Shown: positions 1 through 8,547 of the stretch, one piece after another
Numbering within the stretch: position 1 is the first letter of the stretch
Layout of the letters: every line of letters begins with the position of its first letter
Source of the DNA: JAWWPG01 sp033850885
GTDB taxonomy: Bacteria > Actinomycetota > Actinomycetes > Propionibacteriales > Nocardioidaceae
Direction: 5' to 3'
Assembly (NCBI GenBank): GCA_033850885.1
Contig: JAWWPG010000064.1
Span: 1 to 64,000, forward strand
DNA: 64,000 bases
The notes under the pieces: generated by a model
Database searches by the model: none
Seen by the model: only the letters and a program-made list of their open reading frames with translations
What the model was told of the DNA's origin: nothing
Made by a program: the position numbers and the translations under genes

Positions 1-132
1 CCGCGGACGCGGGATCGACAGCCTTCCAAGCATCCGCACCACCACAGGCGAAACCGAGTCCTAGACTGCCGACAACCGTTCACTTTTCAAGCGCCGGAAA
101 CGACCAGTCTTGGGGCGCCGTCGACAGATACC

Positions 133-577
133 GTGATCGAACCGCTTCCCGACACCTGGCACAGCCGCGACCTACACGTCTTGCGCGCCTGCGTGACCGC
201 GGTCGACAACGACGCGCATGGCACCGGAACCCACTCTCGGAATCTCGAAGAAGCATCGGGACTCCACCGATGACATCCTCTTGTCGCTACGAGCGCTATC
301 CAGTGAGGGCCTCCTAGAACAATGCATGGGCAGCATGGGCGACCTCACACCACCTGTCTTTCGTGTCTCTGGGTAAGCGAGACGCCTCGCCGGCTCCTGG
401 CTCCGCCCCGAATCCGAGATTGACCGGCTCGAATCGCCTTGCGCGAGATCGCTGACGACGAAACACGGCCTGAGCAGCGCCTTAGCAAAACTCGTGTCGT
501 TCTTGGCGCCTTTGGAGAGGCGCCAGTTCCTCGTCGAGATCGCCGCGGCCGTCGTTGCGCGTCAGGCCGGAGGGTAG
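133..577 (+). pseudogene. Decayed actinobacterial hypothetical gene with winged-helix-like N-terminus
   Basis: No intact frame spans this stretch, but protein-like sequence can be stitched together. A GTG at 133 opens a frame reading VIEPLPDTWHSRDLHVLRAC and continuing to about 265. The frame two bases on then gives DDILLSLRALSSEGLLEQ and, past an in-frame TAA near 377, RRLAGSWLRPESEIDRLE and LERRQFLVEIAAAVVARQ, ending at a TAG near 577. From memory, many actinobacterial hypothetical proteins share this plan: a short helix-turn-helix region, then an 'AGxWPxPE' motif, then a helical tail. At least one frameshift and one nonsense codon are needed, so I call it a decayed gene. Sequencing error is less likely with two lesions. 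The family assignment is from recall. Confidence 0.45.
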
Positions 578-660
578 GGGCTCGTGAAACGTTTCGCCGT
601 GAGCCTGGTCGCGTGGATTTAGCCGTCCCAGCGACCACACATGTGGTCCTGAGCCTCGAG

Positions 661-857
661 CTATGACTCTTTGCGGCTGTCAAACCTGTGGGGTTGCCCA
701 GACGTGCCGTCCTTGTAGCCCCGGTCATACCCCTGGCGGTAGCCAGTGTGCTGGCCGTCAAGGTGTCCACTGTCGTAGCGCGTGAGGACGCCTCACCTGC
801 GGCGCGACTCGCCTTGTAGTACCCGGCTGCCTTGCTGTAGTCGAGCTTGCTCGCCAT
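661..857 (-). pseudogene. Small repeat-motif protein interrupted by a frameshift
   Basis: An ATG at 857 preceded by a good GGAGGA ribosome site opens MASKLDYSKAAGYYKASR. Near position 782 coding character moves to another frame, which gives RYDSGHLDGQHTGYRQGYDR followed by GYKDG and ends at a TAG at 661. The repeated G-Y-x-x-G-Y-x-x-G-Y spacing resembles the deca-GX3 type pattern. The second half has no start of its own because a TGA lies just upstream in that frame. The whole would be about 64 residues. It lies 113 bp downstream of the small membrane protein at 971-1258 on the same strand, so the two may be co-transcribed. A programmed shift, a sequencing error or decay are all possible. Confidence 0.45.
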
Positions 858-970
858 TTGACTCCTCCGTGAGTTGTTGTGCTCGATGTGGTGGAGCCGA
901 TGCAAGACTCCATACGCTGGACAAACAATTTCGTCGAGTTCCGTGCCGAGTTATCGGCTCCCTGAGTGGG

Positions 971-1258
971 TCAGCTGCTCGGCGCGGCCCCCGCCAGGAG
1001 CCTACGGATGTCCTCGACTGTGATGTCGTGGTTCCGCATTGCGTCATACCCGGCGATGACCTGGTCCGGATCGAGTCCGAGATCGCGTGCCTGACGCCGC
1101 AACTCCTCCAGGTCAACCTCGCGCCGCAGCAGGTACACCTCGAGTTCCTGGCGGCGCCGGACCACATCCTCCGCACGGCGGTGGTTGGCCTCATCGAGCA
1201 GGGCCAAGCCGCCGGTGATCATGCCACCGGCGATAAAAAAGATCAGAACTACTGGCAT
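971..1258 (-). CDS. Small single-pass membrane protein with a charged coiled-coil tail
   Basis: A 95-residue protein starting at an ATG with a strong GGGGGAG ribosome site seven bases upstream. Residues 2-22 (PVVLIFFIAGGMITGGLALL) form one hydrophobic segment. Residues 25-60 are rich in Arg and Glu and look like an amphipathic helix or coiled coil (RRAEDVVRRRQELEVYLLRR). The C-terminal third resembles a short helical bundle ending LAGAAPSS. I do not recognise the family. It is transcribed divergently from the helix-turn-helix protein at 1374, so the 115 bp between them should hold two promoters. Confidence 0.65.
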   Translation of the reverse strand: MPVVLIFFIAGGMITGGLALLDEANHRRAEDVVRRRQELEVYLLRREVDLEELRRQARDLGLDPDQVIAGYDAMRNHDITVEDIRRLLAGAAPSS

Positions 1259-1373
1259 TGTCTCCCCCTTGTTTGAATGAGCTTCCTCGCTTCAGTGTGC
1301 GCTTGACTCTCGGCGGGGTAGGCTCGACAAACGCGGGGGTTGTACCTACAGGGAAAACGGGGGGGTGCCCTAA

Positions 1374-2609
1374 ATGCGAAGCCCGCCTTCACGGGCCGAT
1401 CAGGATCTCATCGCTTCCCTCGCGGTGGAGGGATACCGCATCACGCCGGCAAAGTTGGAGCGTTGGCGCCAACATGGGCTGTTGCCACGACCGCGTGTCA
1501 ACCGTCGAGGATTAGCGGGTACGCGCGTGCCTCCCCACCCGGAATTGGTCTACGACACGGCATCCGTTCTGGCGGAGTGGTCGACGTCAGGGCGCAGTTG
1601 GCGGCAGGCGGGGGCTGCGCTCTTCGCGCTGGGAAACCCAGTGCCGCTCGATTGTCTCCGCGACTGCGCCAGGTGGCAGGCTGAGCAGTCGGCCGCTCGC
1701 GTGCGTCATTGGTGGCGGGAAGCGCAAGCGCTGACGCCGGCGCAGCGCGACCCGGCGGACGAACGCGAGGACGTTGCCCAATCAGCAGCCGCATTTGCTT
1801 TGCGCTCGGCATCCATGGGGCGGGCCCTCCGCCGAACGCAGGCGGTCCTGCTCGAGAGTCCGTACATCTCCGGATTGACTGCACGCGATCAGGAAGCGGC
1901 GATGGCAGAGAGCCTAGGGTGGCGGCTCGCCGATTCCATCGGACTTCAGCTAACCGCGGAGGAGCGCCACATTGTGCGCTACGGATCACGAGACGCGCCG
2001 GCGACGGTCTTCCGCCCGCCACTGCCCAGCGAGCGCAACGTGTGCATCGAAACGATGACGCTGCGCGAGATGTGCGCGGTACGGCGCCACATCGTCGCGC
2101 GGATCCAGGCAGGCATGCTGGAGACCGACCGCAACGGGCTCGATATAACGGTGTGGACTCTGGCCGAGTTCCGGCTCAACGTTGGCTGGAGAGACGTCGC
2201 GCAGCCGCTCAGCGTCGCCAAGACCGATGCGCTCGACGAAGAGGCGGCTGATTTCGAGGCGTTCGCTGAAGTGGAGGTTCCGGGTCAACTAGAGCTGGAG
2301 TTGTGGGAAGCCGAGGAGGTAGACGACGAGGACGACGCGGGTGCAGGCGCGCATATCAATCTTGCCCGTTCAAACGACGCAGAGATGAATGCCTCGTATC
2401 ACTGGGCGGAGCCCGTGCACTGCAGTGAGGACAACGACGCCTACCACCGGCTTCAAGCTCCAGCTCAGAGGTGCGGCGTACCTCTGCACGCGTGGATCGA
2501 CGCATCGGAGCAGGAGCTCACCGAATGGCTACGGAGCGCGGGTTCCGCACTGCTGAGTTCCTGGCTGGGGGCGACCGCGGTACCACACCCAGCGCGCGAT
2601 CACGAGTAG
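1374..2609 (+). CDS. Putative DNA-binding protein, MerR-like N-terminal helix-turn-helix
   Basis: A 411-residue protein with a G-rich ribosome site (GGGGGG) just before the ATG. Residues 12-40 (LIASLAVEGYRITPAKLERW, then QHGLLPRP) look like the helix-turn-helix and wing start of MerR-type regulators. Residues 45-110 keep a helical pattern (ELVYDTASVLAEW), and the rest is helical with an acidic stretch near residues 305-322 (EAEEVDDEDDAGAG). No known effector or enzyme domain is visible. The frame stays open and protein-like beyond the TAG at 2607-2609, so the present stop may have truncated a longer protein (see findings). Function unknown. Confidence 0.6.
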   Translation: MRSPPSRADQDLIASLAVEGYRITPAKLERWRQHGLLPRPRVNRRGLAGTRVPPHPELVYDTASVLAEWSTSGRSWRQAGAALFALGNPVPLDCLRDCARWQAEQSAARVRHWWREAQALTPAQRDPADEREDVAQSAAAFALRSASMGRALRRTQAVLLESPYISGLTARDQEAAMAESLGWRLADSIGLQLTAEERHIVRYGSRDAPATVFRPPLPSERNVCIETMTLREMCAVRRHIVARIQAGMLETDRNGLDITVWTLAEFRLNVGWRDVAQPLSVAKTDALDEEAADFEAFAEVEVPGQLELELWEAEEVDDEDDAGAGAHINLARSNDAEMNASYHWAEPVHCSEDNDAYHRLQAPAQRCGVPLHAWIDASEQELTEWLRSAGSALLSSWLGATAVPHPARDHE

Positions 2610-2727
2610 ATCCACGCTCACCTGGTCGATCCCTCGACAACGTATGTCTTCGTCGCGCAACCCACGAAGGGAGGACGCGATACAGCCACTGCCCTCTACG
2701 TAGGACTGGTGCTGCAAATGCTGACTG

Positions 2728-3408
2728 GTGGCTGGCAAGGGCTCGCCGGGTACTTCCTGCCGAACTGCGCAACGTGCGACCGCACGGGTCGGCGGGCCGC
2801 TGAGCGGATACGAGGAATGCTGCCGCCTCAGACCCGCTGGTCGACGGAGCGAGCTGCCGCAGGCGGCACGCCCGCGCGACGGCTGGTTCGACGAACGACT
2901 CTACTTTGCTGGTCGTCTGCCGTGGCGAGATCTGACAGGCGCATGGCAAGTCGCCGATGCGGACGAGTTTTCATGGTCCGAAGACGAGGCGGCACTGGTC
3001 CGCACGGGTCCAACGTGCGTGGGAATCGAGAACGTCTGCTGGTTCACCTCGCCAACGCATGCCCGTTTGGTGCTGCAACACGACCTAAGACCAACCGAAG
3101 CCAGTCCCAAAGGGGCTCCCATGCTCATCCGGGTGGGACCAGCCAACGCCCTTCGGTGGCTGGGCGCCGGGGAGGGCGTCGCGGTGGTGCCCCGAGCACA
3201 AGCGATTCGCCAGCCACTGACCCCCTTGCCTGTGGGCTGGTGCCACGTGAGCACTCGTGATCACACGAGCCTGACGAGGTCGGCTCGACAATGGATCGCT
3301 GACAACAACGTGCGGTTGGGAGTCGATCCCGTGACGGTTCATGGCGCGCCCCGCTTGTCACCTGACGGTGTGATCGACGGAGACGGGCTCCTTCGCTACC
3401 TCGAGTGA
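2728..3408 (+). CDS. Hypothetical protein, probably the displaced 3' part of a larger gene
   Basis: The longest open frame gives 226 residues. Only the part from about residue 50 looks convincingly coding (GWFDERLYFAGRLPWRDLTG, then ALVRTGPTCVGIENVCW). The first 50 residues are Arg/Cys rich and no ribosome site precedes the ATG. Between 2610 and about 2830 the frame of the upstream gene carries protein-like sequence instead (TYVFVAQPTKGGRDTATALY). The simplest reading is one ancestral gene spanning 1374-3408, broken by a stop at 2607 and a frameshift near 2830-2880. A separate gene with a later start is the alternative. No domain recognised. Confidence 0.4.
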   Translation: MAGKGSPGTSCRTAQRATARVGGPLSGYEECCRLRPAGRRSELPQAARPRDGWFDERLYFAGRLPWRDLTGAWQVADADEFSWSEDEAALVRTGPTCVGIENVCWFTSPTHARLVLQHDLRPTEASPKGAPMLIRVGPANALRWLGAGEGVAVVPRAQAIRQPLTPLPVGWCHVSTRDHTSLTRSARQWIADNNVRLGVDPVTVHGAPRLSPDGVIDGDGLLRYLE

Positions 3409-3671
3409 GGCTGTCCCACACCCCTTTACGGACAACAAGTCGGACTACGGCGAAAAGGTTTGCCCATGTACAAGAATCTGGATTCGTCGCAGGCCCCTCT
3501 TTCGAGGCACGAGGATGTCGGTGGGCTTTGTCTGGCGTTCCCCGATGTGAACGCGTAGTGGGCGGTAGCGAGGGGACCTAGCCACGAGAGAAGAGATGTT
3601 GAACGGCTCTGGCAAACGGCGACCTCCAAAATCTCCAGGTCCTTGACCGGGTTCAAGAGGGACGCCGTCAT

Positions 3672-4433
3672 CTATTCCACAGGCTCTCCGTCGAACAAGG
3701 CTCGCTCGATCTCATCCGGCCACACCTCCTGGCCGCGGCTCGCGGACTCCTCTGCGGCCCAGCGCTGGAGTAGCTCGCAATAGCTTAGGTATGTCGGCGC
3801 GTACCAGTTGTAGCTGTACCTGGACCACTTCGACCACGGTAGGGACGACCAACCAGCACCAGAAAGACTCCCAGCAACGCGAGCATCGAGGATCAGGCAT
3901 CGAGTGCCGTCAGCGCCTTCGCTTGCGAAGTAGAGGAACTTTGTGAAGAACGCCGGCCCCAGTCCCCTGATCTGCCCGCCGCCCTGTCGGATCAAGGCGC
4001 GGTAAGCCGACCCGACATCGGCACCCCGAGCGAATTTCACCGCATCCTTCAGCAAGCTCACGTTCCGACGCCTGTCCGACTCCGCGATGAACGCCCTGAT
4101 CCTTTTCAGATTGCCGCGCTGGCTCACGCCAGTACCCCAGGCAAGCACATGCCACAAAAGCGTCAGGAGATCGCCGTCGCCGGGGTCTGGGCCGGCGATT
4201 GGGTAGGCGAGCTCGAAGAGGTCGTGTCTTGTGAGCCGCTCCCCCCCATCGTGCGGAAATAGCCGGACCCGATGCTCAAATCCTTCTTGCTCGAGCCGCT
4301 CGTTCCACCATGTTGGGCCGATGACTCTATCGCCCCATCCCTGGTCCAGCACGCATTTCTGGCGATGACCAAGGCGATCACGGACATACTGCGGTAGCTG
4401 CAGATTCTCGGGTGCAACCGCTGGCCCGCTCAT
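3672..4433 (-). CDS. OGG-fold DNA glycosylase-like protein
   Basis: A 253-residue soluble protein. The diagnostic part is residues 157-187: a hairpin-like GLGPAFFTKFLYFA with a Lys at 165, then LILDARVAG with an Asp at 183. In the HhH-GPD/OGG superfamily a helix-hairpin-helix Lys and a downstream Asp form the base-excision active site. Here the spacing and context fit the small bacterial OGG-fold family that often sits alone in accessory DNA. The N-terminal 90 residues (TWWNERLEQEGFEHRVRLF) and the middle helices are family-like but unassigned. The ribosome site before the ATG is weak. Whether it excises a base is inference; no gene partner is evident. Confidence 0.6.
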   Translation of the reverse strand: MSGPAVAPENLQLPQYVRDRLGHRQKCVLDQGWGDRVIGPTWWNERLEQEGFEHRVRLFPHDGGERLTRHDLFELAYPIAGPDPGDGDLLTLLWHVLAWGTGVSQRGNLKRIRAFIAESDRRRNVSLLKDAVKFARGADVGSAYRALIRQGGGQIRGLGPAFFTKFLYFASEGADGTRCLILDARVAGSLSGAGWSSLPWSKWSRYSYNWYAPTYLSYCELLQRWAAEESASRGQEVWPDEIERALFDGEPVE

Positions 4434-4490
4434 ATGTTGAAGACTACTGCGCCACTGAGTCCCTGATCGGATATCGCATCTGACCGCGGT

Positions 4491-7400
4491 TCACCGGTCG
4501 CCGTACCGATCCATCTGATCGACGAGTTGGGTTGTGCGAGGGGAAGGATCCAGCGGTGCGCGGTCGTCGTCGGACCGGTTTAAGATCTCCTGGCGGAGGT
4601 AGCGTTGTGCATCGGCATCGTCGCCCATCGCCTGTTTTGCTCGGGCGAGATCGAGTCGCGGCTTGTCCTCGTAGGGAGTGGCGGCGATTGCCTTCTCAGC
4701 GGCCCACAACGCTTGACTTGGTCGATTCTCGGTGAGTGAGTGCGTGGCGTAGACATGGGCAACGTCGACGATGGCGGCGGCGAGGTAGTGGTCGTCGGGG
4801 ATGTCGACGAGCCATCCGTAGCCTTTCGCGCGCTGCTGGTCGTACGGCACCCCCGAAACCAGCTCGAGGGCCTTGCGAAAGTCGTCGACCCCCATGGGCC
4901 CGCGAGCTTCTCCGCGTGCGCGGAGGCGGCGAAACAGGTCAGCGTCGCTGAGCACGCCCGTCAACCGGTAGACCTGCTGCCCGCGGACACGCTGCGCTGC
5001 GGGTAGGTACCACTCTTCGGTTCCCGGTTTCTTGCCCAGCCATTTCCTCAGTTGGCCCAGGCGGGTGTGCAGCGTGTTGTTCTGGATTCCGAAGTCGGCC
5101 GCTACTTGGTTCGGTGTCAGCCCCTCGGGATGGCAGGCGAGGTACGCTGCGAGCTCGGCAAAGTACGCCGGGCGGGCGTCGACCTCCTTGGTCTTCTCCC
5201 CAGCGGCAAGCAGGTCGACCGGACCGAGCACGCGGAGCTTCGGCCGCTGGCTATTGGTGTCTGCCCACTCGGCGAGGTCCTGGTCAAGGGTGGGGTCGGC
5301 TGCGATCGCAATCGCGGCCGCGCTGGCGGGAACTGCCGGTGCGAGTGCGGATAGATCCTCGACAGTGGTTGCCGCAGATTCGACGTACTCCTTGTTAGGT
5401 CGCGGCAGGATCGAGTCGGGGTCGCCCCTCCCGGACCGCGCCTGCGTGAGTTGCTCGGACAATGCCCCTGCCTGGTCGACGTTCGTCCGCTCGCCATCCG
5501 GCGCGGTGGCCATCGGGATGTCGACGTCTCCGGCTGTTTCAGCGTCGTCGAACAGCTGGCCCAGGACCGCGGCCTCGTCGGCAGTGAGCCGGTTGGGTTG
5601 AACGACGCTCCAGGGCGTCTGGAGTGTGCCCTCGGTCGTCAGCTCGAGCGTCGTTGCGCGGTGGTCCAGAATCGTTGGACTCACCGCGATGAACGCAATC
5701 GATGTGCGTCCCGCGGACCGCTCCATCTCGTCGAGCAACGCCGCGGTGTGCGTGCGGACCAGGTCCAACTCGGGCCCTTTCACCGAGGCCAGGCAAAGGG
5801 TCGGAACCCACGCGTTCCGCCAGTCGGTTACCCGCTCGGCGAGGACGCTTCGGCCGCAGCTATCGAGGTCCTCGACCATCTGTCGGGCGGTCTTGGCGAG
5901 ATGCTCAACATCGACCTTAGACGCGACATACAGCCGCCCGGGGTTGAGCGGCAGGACCTCTTGTGCCACGCCGACGACATCGACCGTCTGCGCCTGGGAC
6001 CACGGGTTGAGCGCGAGTTCTGCTGCCATGAACCTGGCCAGGTCCTCGCCCGGGGCCCGTTGACCGACGATTTGGACGACTCCTGCGGCCTCGAGGTCGA
6101 TGAACCAGGTCGCCTCCTCCTCGTCGACACCGACGGTGACCATCGCCGGGTAGGGCGACATGCGCTCCGTGGCCGCCGGTTGATGCCGAACAGGAATGCT
6201 CCAGGCCGATCCATCTGGCGAGGCGGTCCACGGTGCAGGCGCCGTAACCGATGGCGTGCGAAGGCGAAGCCCCAACCGCGTGCCGTCGATCCGTGCGGCC
6301 ACGACTTCGGGTAGCTCGAAATTCGAGGCCTCGGCTGTTGCGGCGAGCTCACGCATGGCCGCGTCGAAGAAGGCCGTCCGTCGGCTCGCGGACGATCCGA
6401 TGCCGCGGAGAGTCTTCTCGTGTGCGCGCAGGTGCTTGGCCACCGGTGGCGTGGCTTTGCCCGAGCGCCGGTTGCGTGACTGCGTTCGCCGCCTCCCGAC
6501 ATAGATGGCGAACATCCCGGCGGCGAGAAAGCCACCGCCGCCGAGGAGAGCTCGAGTGAGGGTCGCGCCATCGATGGCGGCGTCGCCGGATCCGTCGTGG
6601 TGGGTCATGCCATCGGCGGACTTAAGCGCCGTCGGGGCGGTGACACCGCGTGGTCTTGGCTCAACGGACTCCGTCGGTGCCTCGCTCGGTTGTCGGAGCG
6701 GCACTGGCGGGTTGACATCCCTCACCGATGGGCCGACTGGCGGCTCGACGTGGGTCACGGGCGGATCGACTGGCCGGTGGATGTTCGTCAGCGGTGGGTG
6801 GATGTGGCCCACGGGCGGGTCGACGCGCGTCCCCTCTTCCTTGGGCCTTTGGGCGGCGGCATCTGGCTGTCCAGGCACGAAGAAGTGCTGACCGGGATAG
6901 ATGCGTTGTGGGTTCTCGATCTTGTTGCTGTTGGCGTGGTAGATGCGCGGCCATTTGGTTCCGTCGCCGTACGCATCGTCGGCGATCTCCCAGAGGGTGT
7001 CGCCGCGCTGGACGGTTACGAGGTGTTGGTCCGCGTGACGTGGGGCAACCGATGGTACGAGTAGGGTCCAGCCGGGCTGGATTGTGCGGGCGTCGTCGAA
7101 GGTCAACCCGTCGGCCATTTCGCGGCCTCGGTTGAGTTCGGCGATCTCGCGCCACCGTTCGCCGGCACCCAGGTGGCTTTCTGCTATGGACCAGAGGGTG
7201 TCGCCTCGCGTGACAGTGACCTCGTGGACCGGTTGTGGTCGATGTTTGGCCGGGGGTTCGTCTGCGTCCGCAGCGATCGGGAAATCCTCGTGGGGTGGGA
7301 CGGTGGTTGGCGTGCTCACTGGAGCGGCGGCGGCGTACGACATCCACGGCGTCGCGGCGACGGTGGTTGCCGTCGTGGTCACCGCGATGGCGACGACTGC

Positions 7401-7733
7401 TTGGACGAGGGTCCGGGCAAGGGCCTGTTGCCCGCCGAACGTCCCTGGCATACGCGACAGCAAGTCTGCCGAACGCCCGGTCGCGAGGCGAAGCTCGGCG
7501 ATCGTCTCGACGACGACGCAGACCACGAGCTGTGTCCAGAAGACCCATGCGACGCAGGCGACGATGCTGAGGAGGGCCGCGTCGGTGAGGGGCGCGCTCG
7601 AGTTCCAGCGGTCCGGGATCGGGTTCCCGATCGTGGCGACGAGCAACGCCGGGACGCCGACCACGAGTGCGAGCAGCGTCACGGCGGCGAGCAGTCCTCG
7701 CAGCACCGTCCCGGTGCGGCGGATAACAGTCAG
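4491..7733 (-). CDS. Large Tad-locus membrane protein: LysM-LysM, Pro-rich, winged helix and BTAD domains
   Basis: About 1080 residues. Three hydrophobic segments lie near residues 11-35, 52-78 and 108-128. Two LysM modules follow (171-226 and 238-287, each with RGDTLW), then a Pro-rich repeat region (303-350, units like HxxPPV), a fourth membrane segment (392-412), a long soluble region, a winged-helix-like segment (about 831-930) and a bacterial transcriptional activator (BTAD) tail (about 940-1060, TPR-like). LysM binds peptidoglycan, and BTAD is typical of SARP regulators. The protein may link the wall, the pilus and cytoplasmic signalling. The frame runs open to 8264, but that extension overlaps another gene. 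A CTG at 7733, overlapping the upstream TGA (CTGA) and preceded by GAGGAGGG, is the best start. A GTG at 7706 is the alternative. Confidence 0.75.
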   Translation of the reverse strand: MTVIRRTGTVLRGLLAAVTLLALVVGVPALLVATIGNPIPDRWNSSAPLTDAALLSIVACVAWVFWTQLVVCVVVETIAELRLATGRSADLLSRMPGTFGGQQALARTLVQAVVAIAVTTTATTVAATPWMSYAAAAPVSTPTTVPPHEDFPIAADADEPPAKHRPQPVHEVTVTRGDTLWSIAESHLGAGERWREIAELNRGREMADGLTFDDARTIQPGWTLLVPSVAPRHADQHLVTVQRGDTLWEIADDAYGDGTKWPRIYHANSNKIENPQRIYPGQHFFVPGQPDAAAQRPKEEGTRVDPPVGHIHPPLTNIHRPVDPPVTHVEPPVGPSVRDVNPPVPLRQPSEAPTESVEPRPRGVTAPTALKSADGMTHHDGSGDAAIDGATLTRALLGGGGFLAAGMFAIYVGRRRTQSRNRRSGKATPPVAKHLRAHEKTLRGIGSSASRRTAFFDAAMRELAATAEASNFELPEVVAARIDGTRLGLRLRTPSVTAPAPWTASPDGSAWSIPVRHQPAATERMSPYPAMVTVGVDEEEATWFIDLEAAGVVQIVGQRAPGEDLARFMAAELALNPWSQAQTVDVVGVAQEVLPLNPGRLYVASKVDVEHLAKTARQMVEDLDSCGRSVLAERVTDWRNAWVPTLCLASVKGPELDLVRTHTAALLDEMERSAGRTSIAFIAVSPTILDHRATTLELTTEGTLQTPWSVVQPNRLTADEAAVLGQLFDDAETAGDVDIPMATAPDGERTNVDQAGALSEQLTQARSGRGDPDSILPRPNKEYVESAATTVEDLSALAPAVPASAAAIAIAADPTLDQDLAEWADTNSQRPKLRVLGPVDLLAAGEKTKEVDARPAYFAELAAYLACHPEGLTPNQVAADFGIQNNTLHTRLGQLRKWLGKKPGTEEWYLPAAQRVRGQQVYRLTGVLSDADLFRRLRARGEARGPMGVDDFRKALELVSGVPYDQQRAKGYGWLVDIPDDHYLAAAIVDVAHVYATHSLTENRPSQALWAAEKAIAATPYEDKPRLDLARAKQAMGDDADAQRYLRQEILNRSDDDRAPLDPSPRTTQLVDQMDRYGDR

Positions 7734-8140
7734 GACTGGCCCTCCTCTGTGATGGCCTGGGCGGATTCGGTTTCGTCGACCGGGAAGGAGTCGATGCCGA
7801 TGACCCCGAGGACCTCGTTGACGGAACGGCCGGTGACGGTCACGGTGACGGTCTGCCCCGAGACGGTCACTGTCCCCGTCATCCCCGCGTCGTGGAGGTA
7901 GCTCTGAGCGCGCGCCTTGACGGTTTCCATGTCGATGTCGTCGCGCCCGTCCCGCACACTGGCCGAAGACAGGGCGTCGGCGCCGGCTCGTGCCGCTTGG
8001 CCTGCTGCACGTGAAGCCGCGACCCGGGCGTCGATGGCTCGGCCCCCGTCTACGACAAGTCCGAGCAGGACGGTGAAGGCGCCTGCGATGACCAGCAGTG
8101 CCCAGATCGAGGCGCTTCCGCGTTCCGTGCGTGTGGTCAT
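7730..8140 (-). CDS. TadG-like pilus assembly protein
   Basis: A 136-residue protein starting RTERGSASIWALLVIAGAFT: the basic N-terminus followed by G-S-A-S-I and one hydrophobic helix is typical of actinobacterial TadE/TadG-like minor pseudopilins. After the helix, residues 25-60 are helical and Ala rich (ARVAASRAAGQAARAGADAL). The rest is a small Thr/Val beta domain (GTVTVSGQTVTVTVTGRS). It sits in the membrane with the bulk outside. Its ATG overlaps the stop of the preceding gene (ATGA), which indicates translational coupling within the Tad operon. TadE and TadG proteins are accessory factors of Flp pilus assembly. Confidence 0.8.
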   Translation of the reverse strand: MTTRTERGSASIWALLVIAGAFTVLLGLVVDGGRAIDARVAASRAAGQAARAGADALSSASVRDGRDDIDMETVKARAQSYLHDAGMTGTVTVSGQTVTVTVTGRSVNEVLGVIGIDSFPVDETESAQAITEEGQS

Positions 8141-8547
8141 CGGATTGCTCGATGTGCCTCGAGCGGGACGACCGCGGTGTAGGTGAAGGTCTTGGAACCG
8201 GGCAGGCCGAACCCCGCCAGGTCGGACAGGTCGGCCTCACACGTGACGGTGGCGCGGACGTCACCGCCCGGGTTGAAGTCGCCGGCGTCGATGTTCACCT
8301 TGAGGGTGGCGCAGGCCAGGCCGCGTTCGCTCATCGAGTCCTCGGCCGCTCTCGTTCCTGCTTGGACTGCGGCTTCCTGGTTGCTCGTCAGGGAGGCGGC
8401 TCTGGCTGCGGCATACGCGGCGCTGTTGACCTGTCCTCGTGCGTCGACATAGCGGGCGCCGGCAGCGATCAACAGGATCGCCGCGACCAGAGCCGGAGTC
8501 AGGATCAGGACCTCGATCGCCATCACTCCACGTTCGTCGCGCCTCAT
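8137..8547 (-). CDS. TadE-like pseudopilin
   Basis: A 136-residue protein beginning MRRDERGVMAIEVLILTPAL, the classic TadE start: basic residues, a Gly, then a hydrophobic helix with a Glu at position 5 of the mature part. The periplasm-facing part carries two Cys (ACATLKVNI and TVTCEAD) that could form a disulfide. The start overlaps the previous stop by four bases. It is one of three consecutive TadE/G-like genes here. In Tad systems such proteins are processed by the prepilin peptidase and take part in pilus assembly. Confidence 0.85.
   Translation of the reverse strand: MRRDERGVMAIEVLILTPALVAAILLIAAGARYVDARGQVNSAAYAAARAASLTSNQEAAVQAGTRAAEDSMSERGLACATLKVNIDAGDFNPGGDVRATVTCEADLSDLAGFGLPGSKTFTYTAVVPLEAHRAIR

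Noticed and set aside
3426..3671. Open frame of 81 codons after the OGG-like gene, starting one base after its stop
   Set aside because: No ribosome site, rising codon irregularity, no family likeness; may be a remnant.
7734..8264. N-terminal extension of the LysM-BTAD gene
   Set aside because: It overlaps the TadG-like gene in another frame and is Arg/Pro/His-rich.
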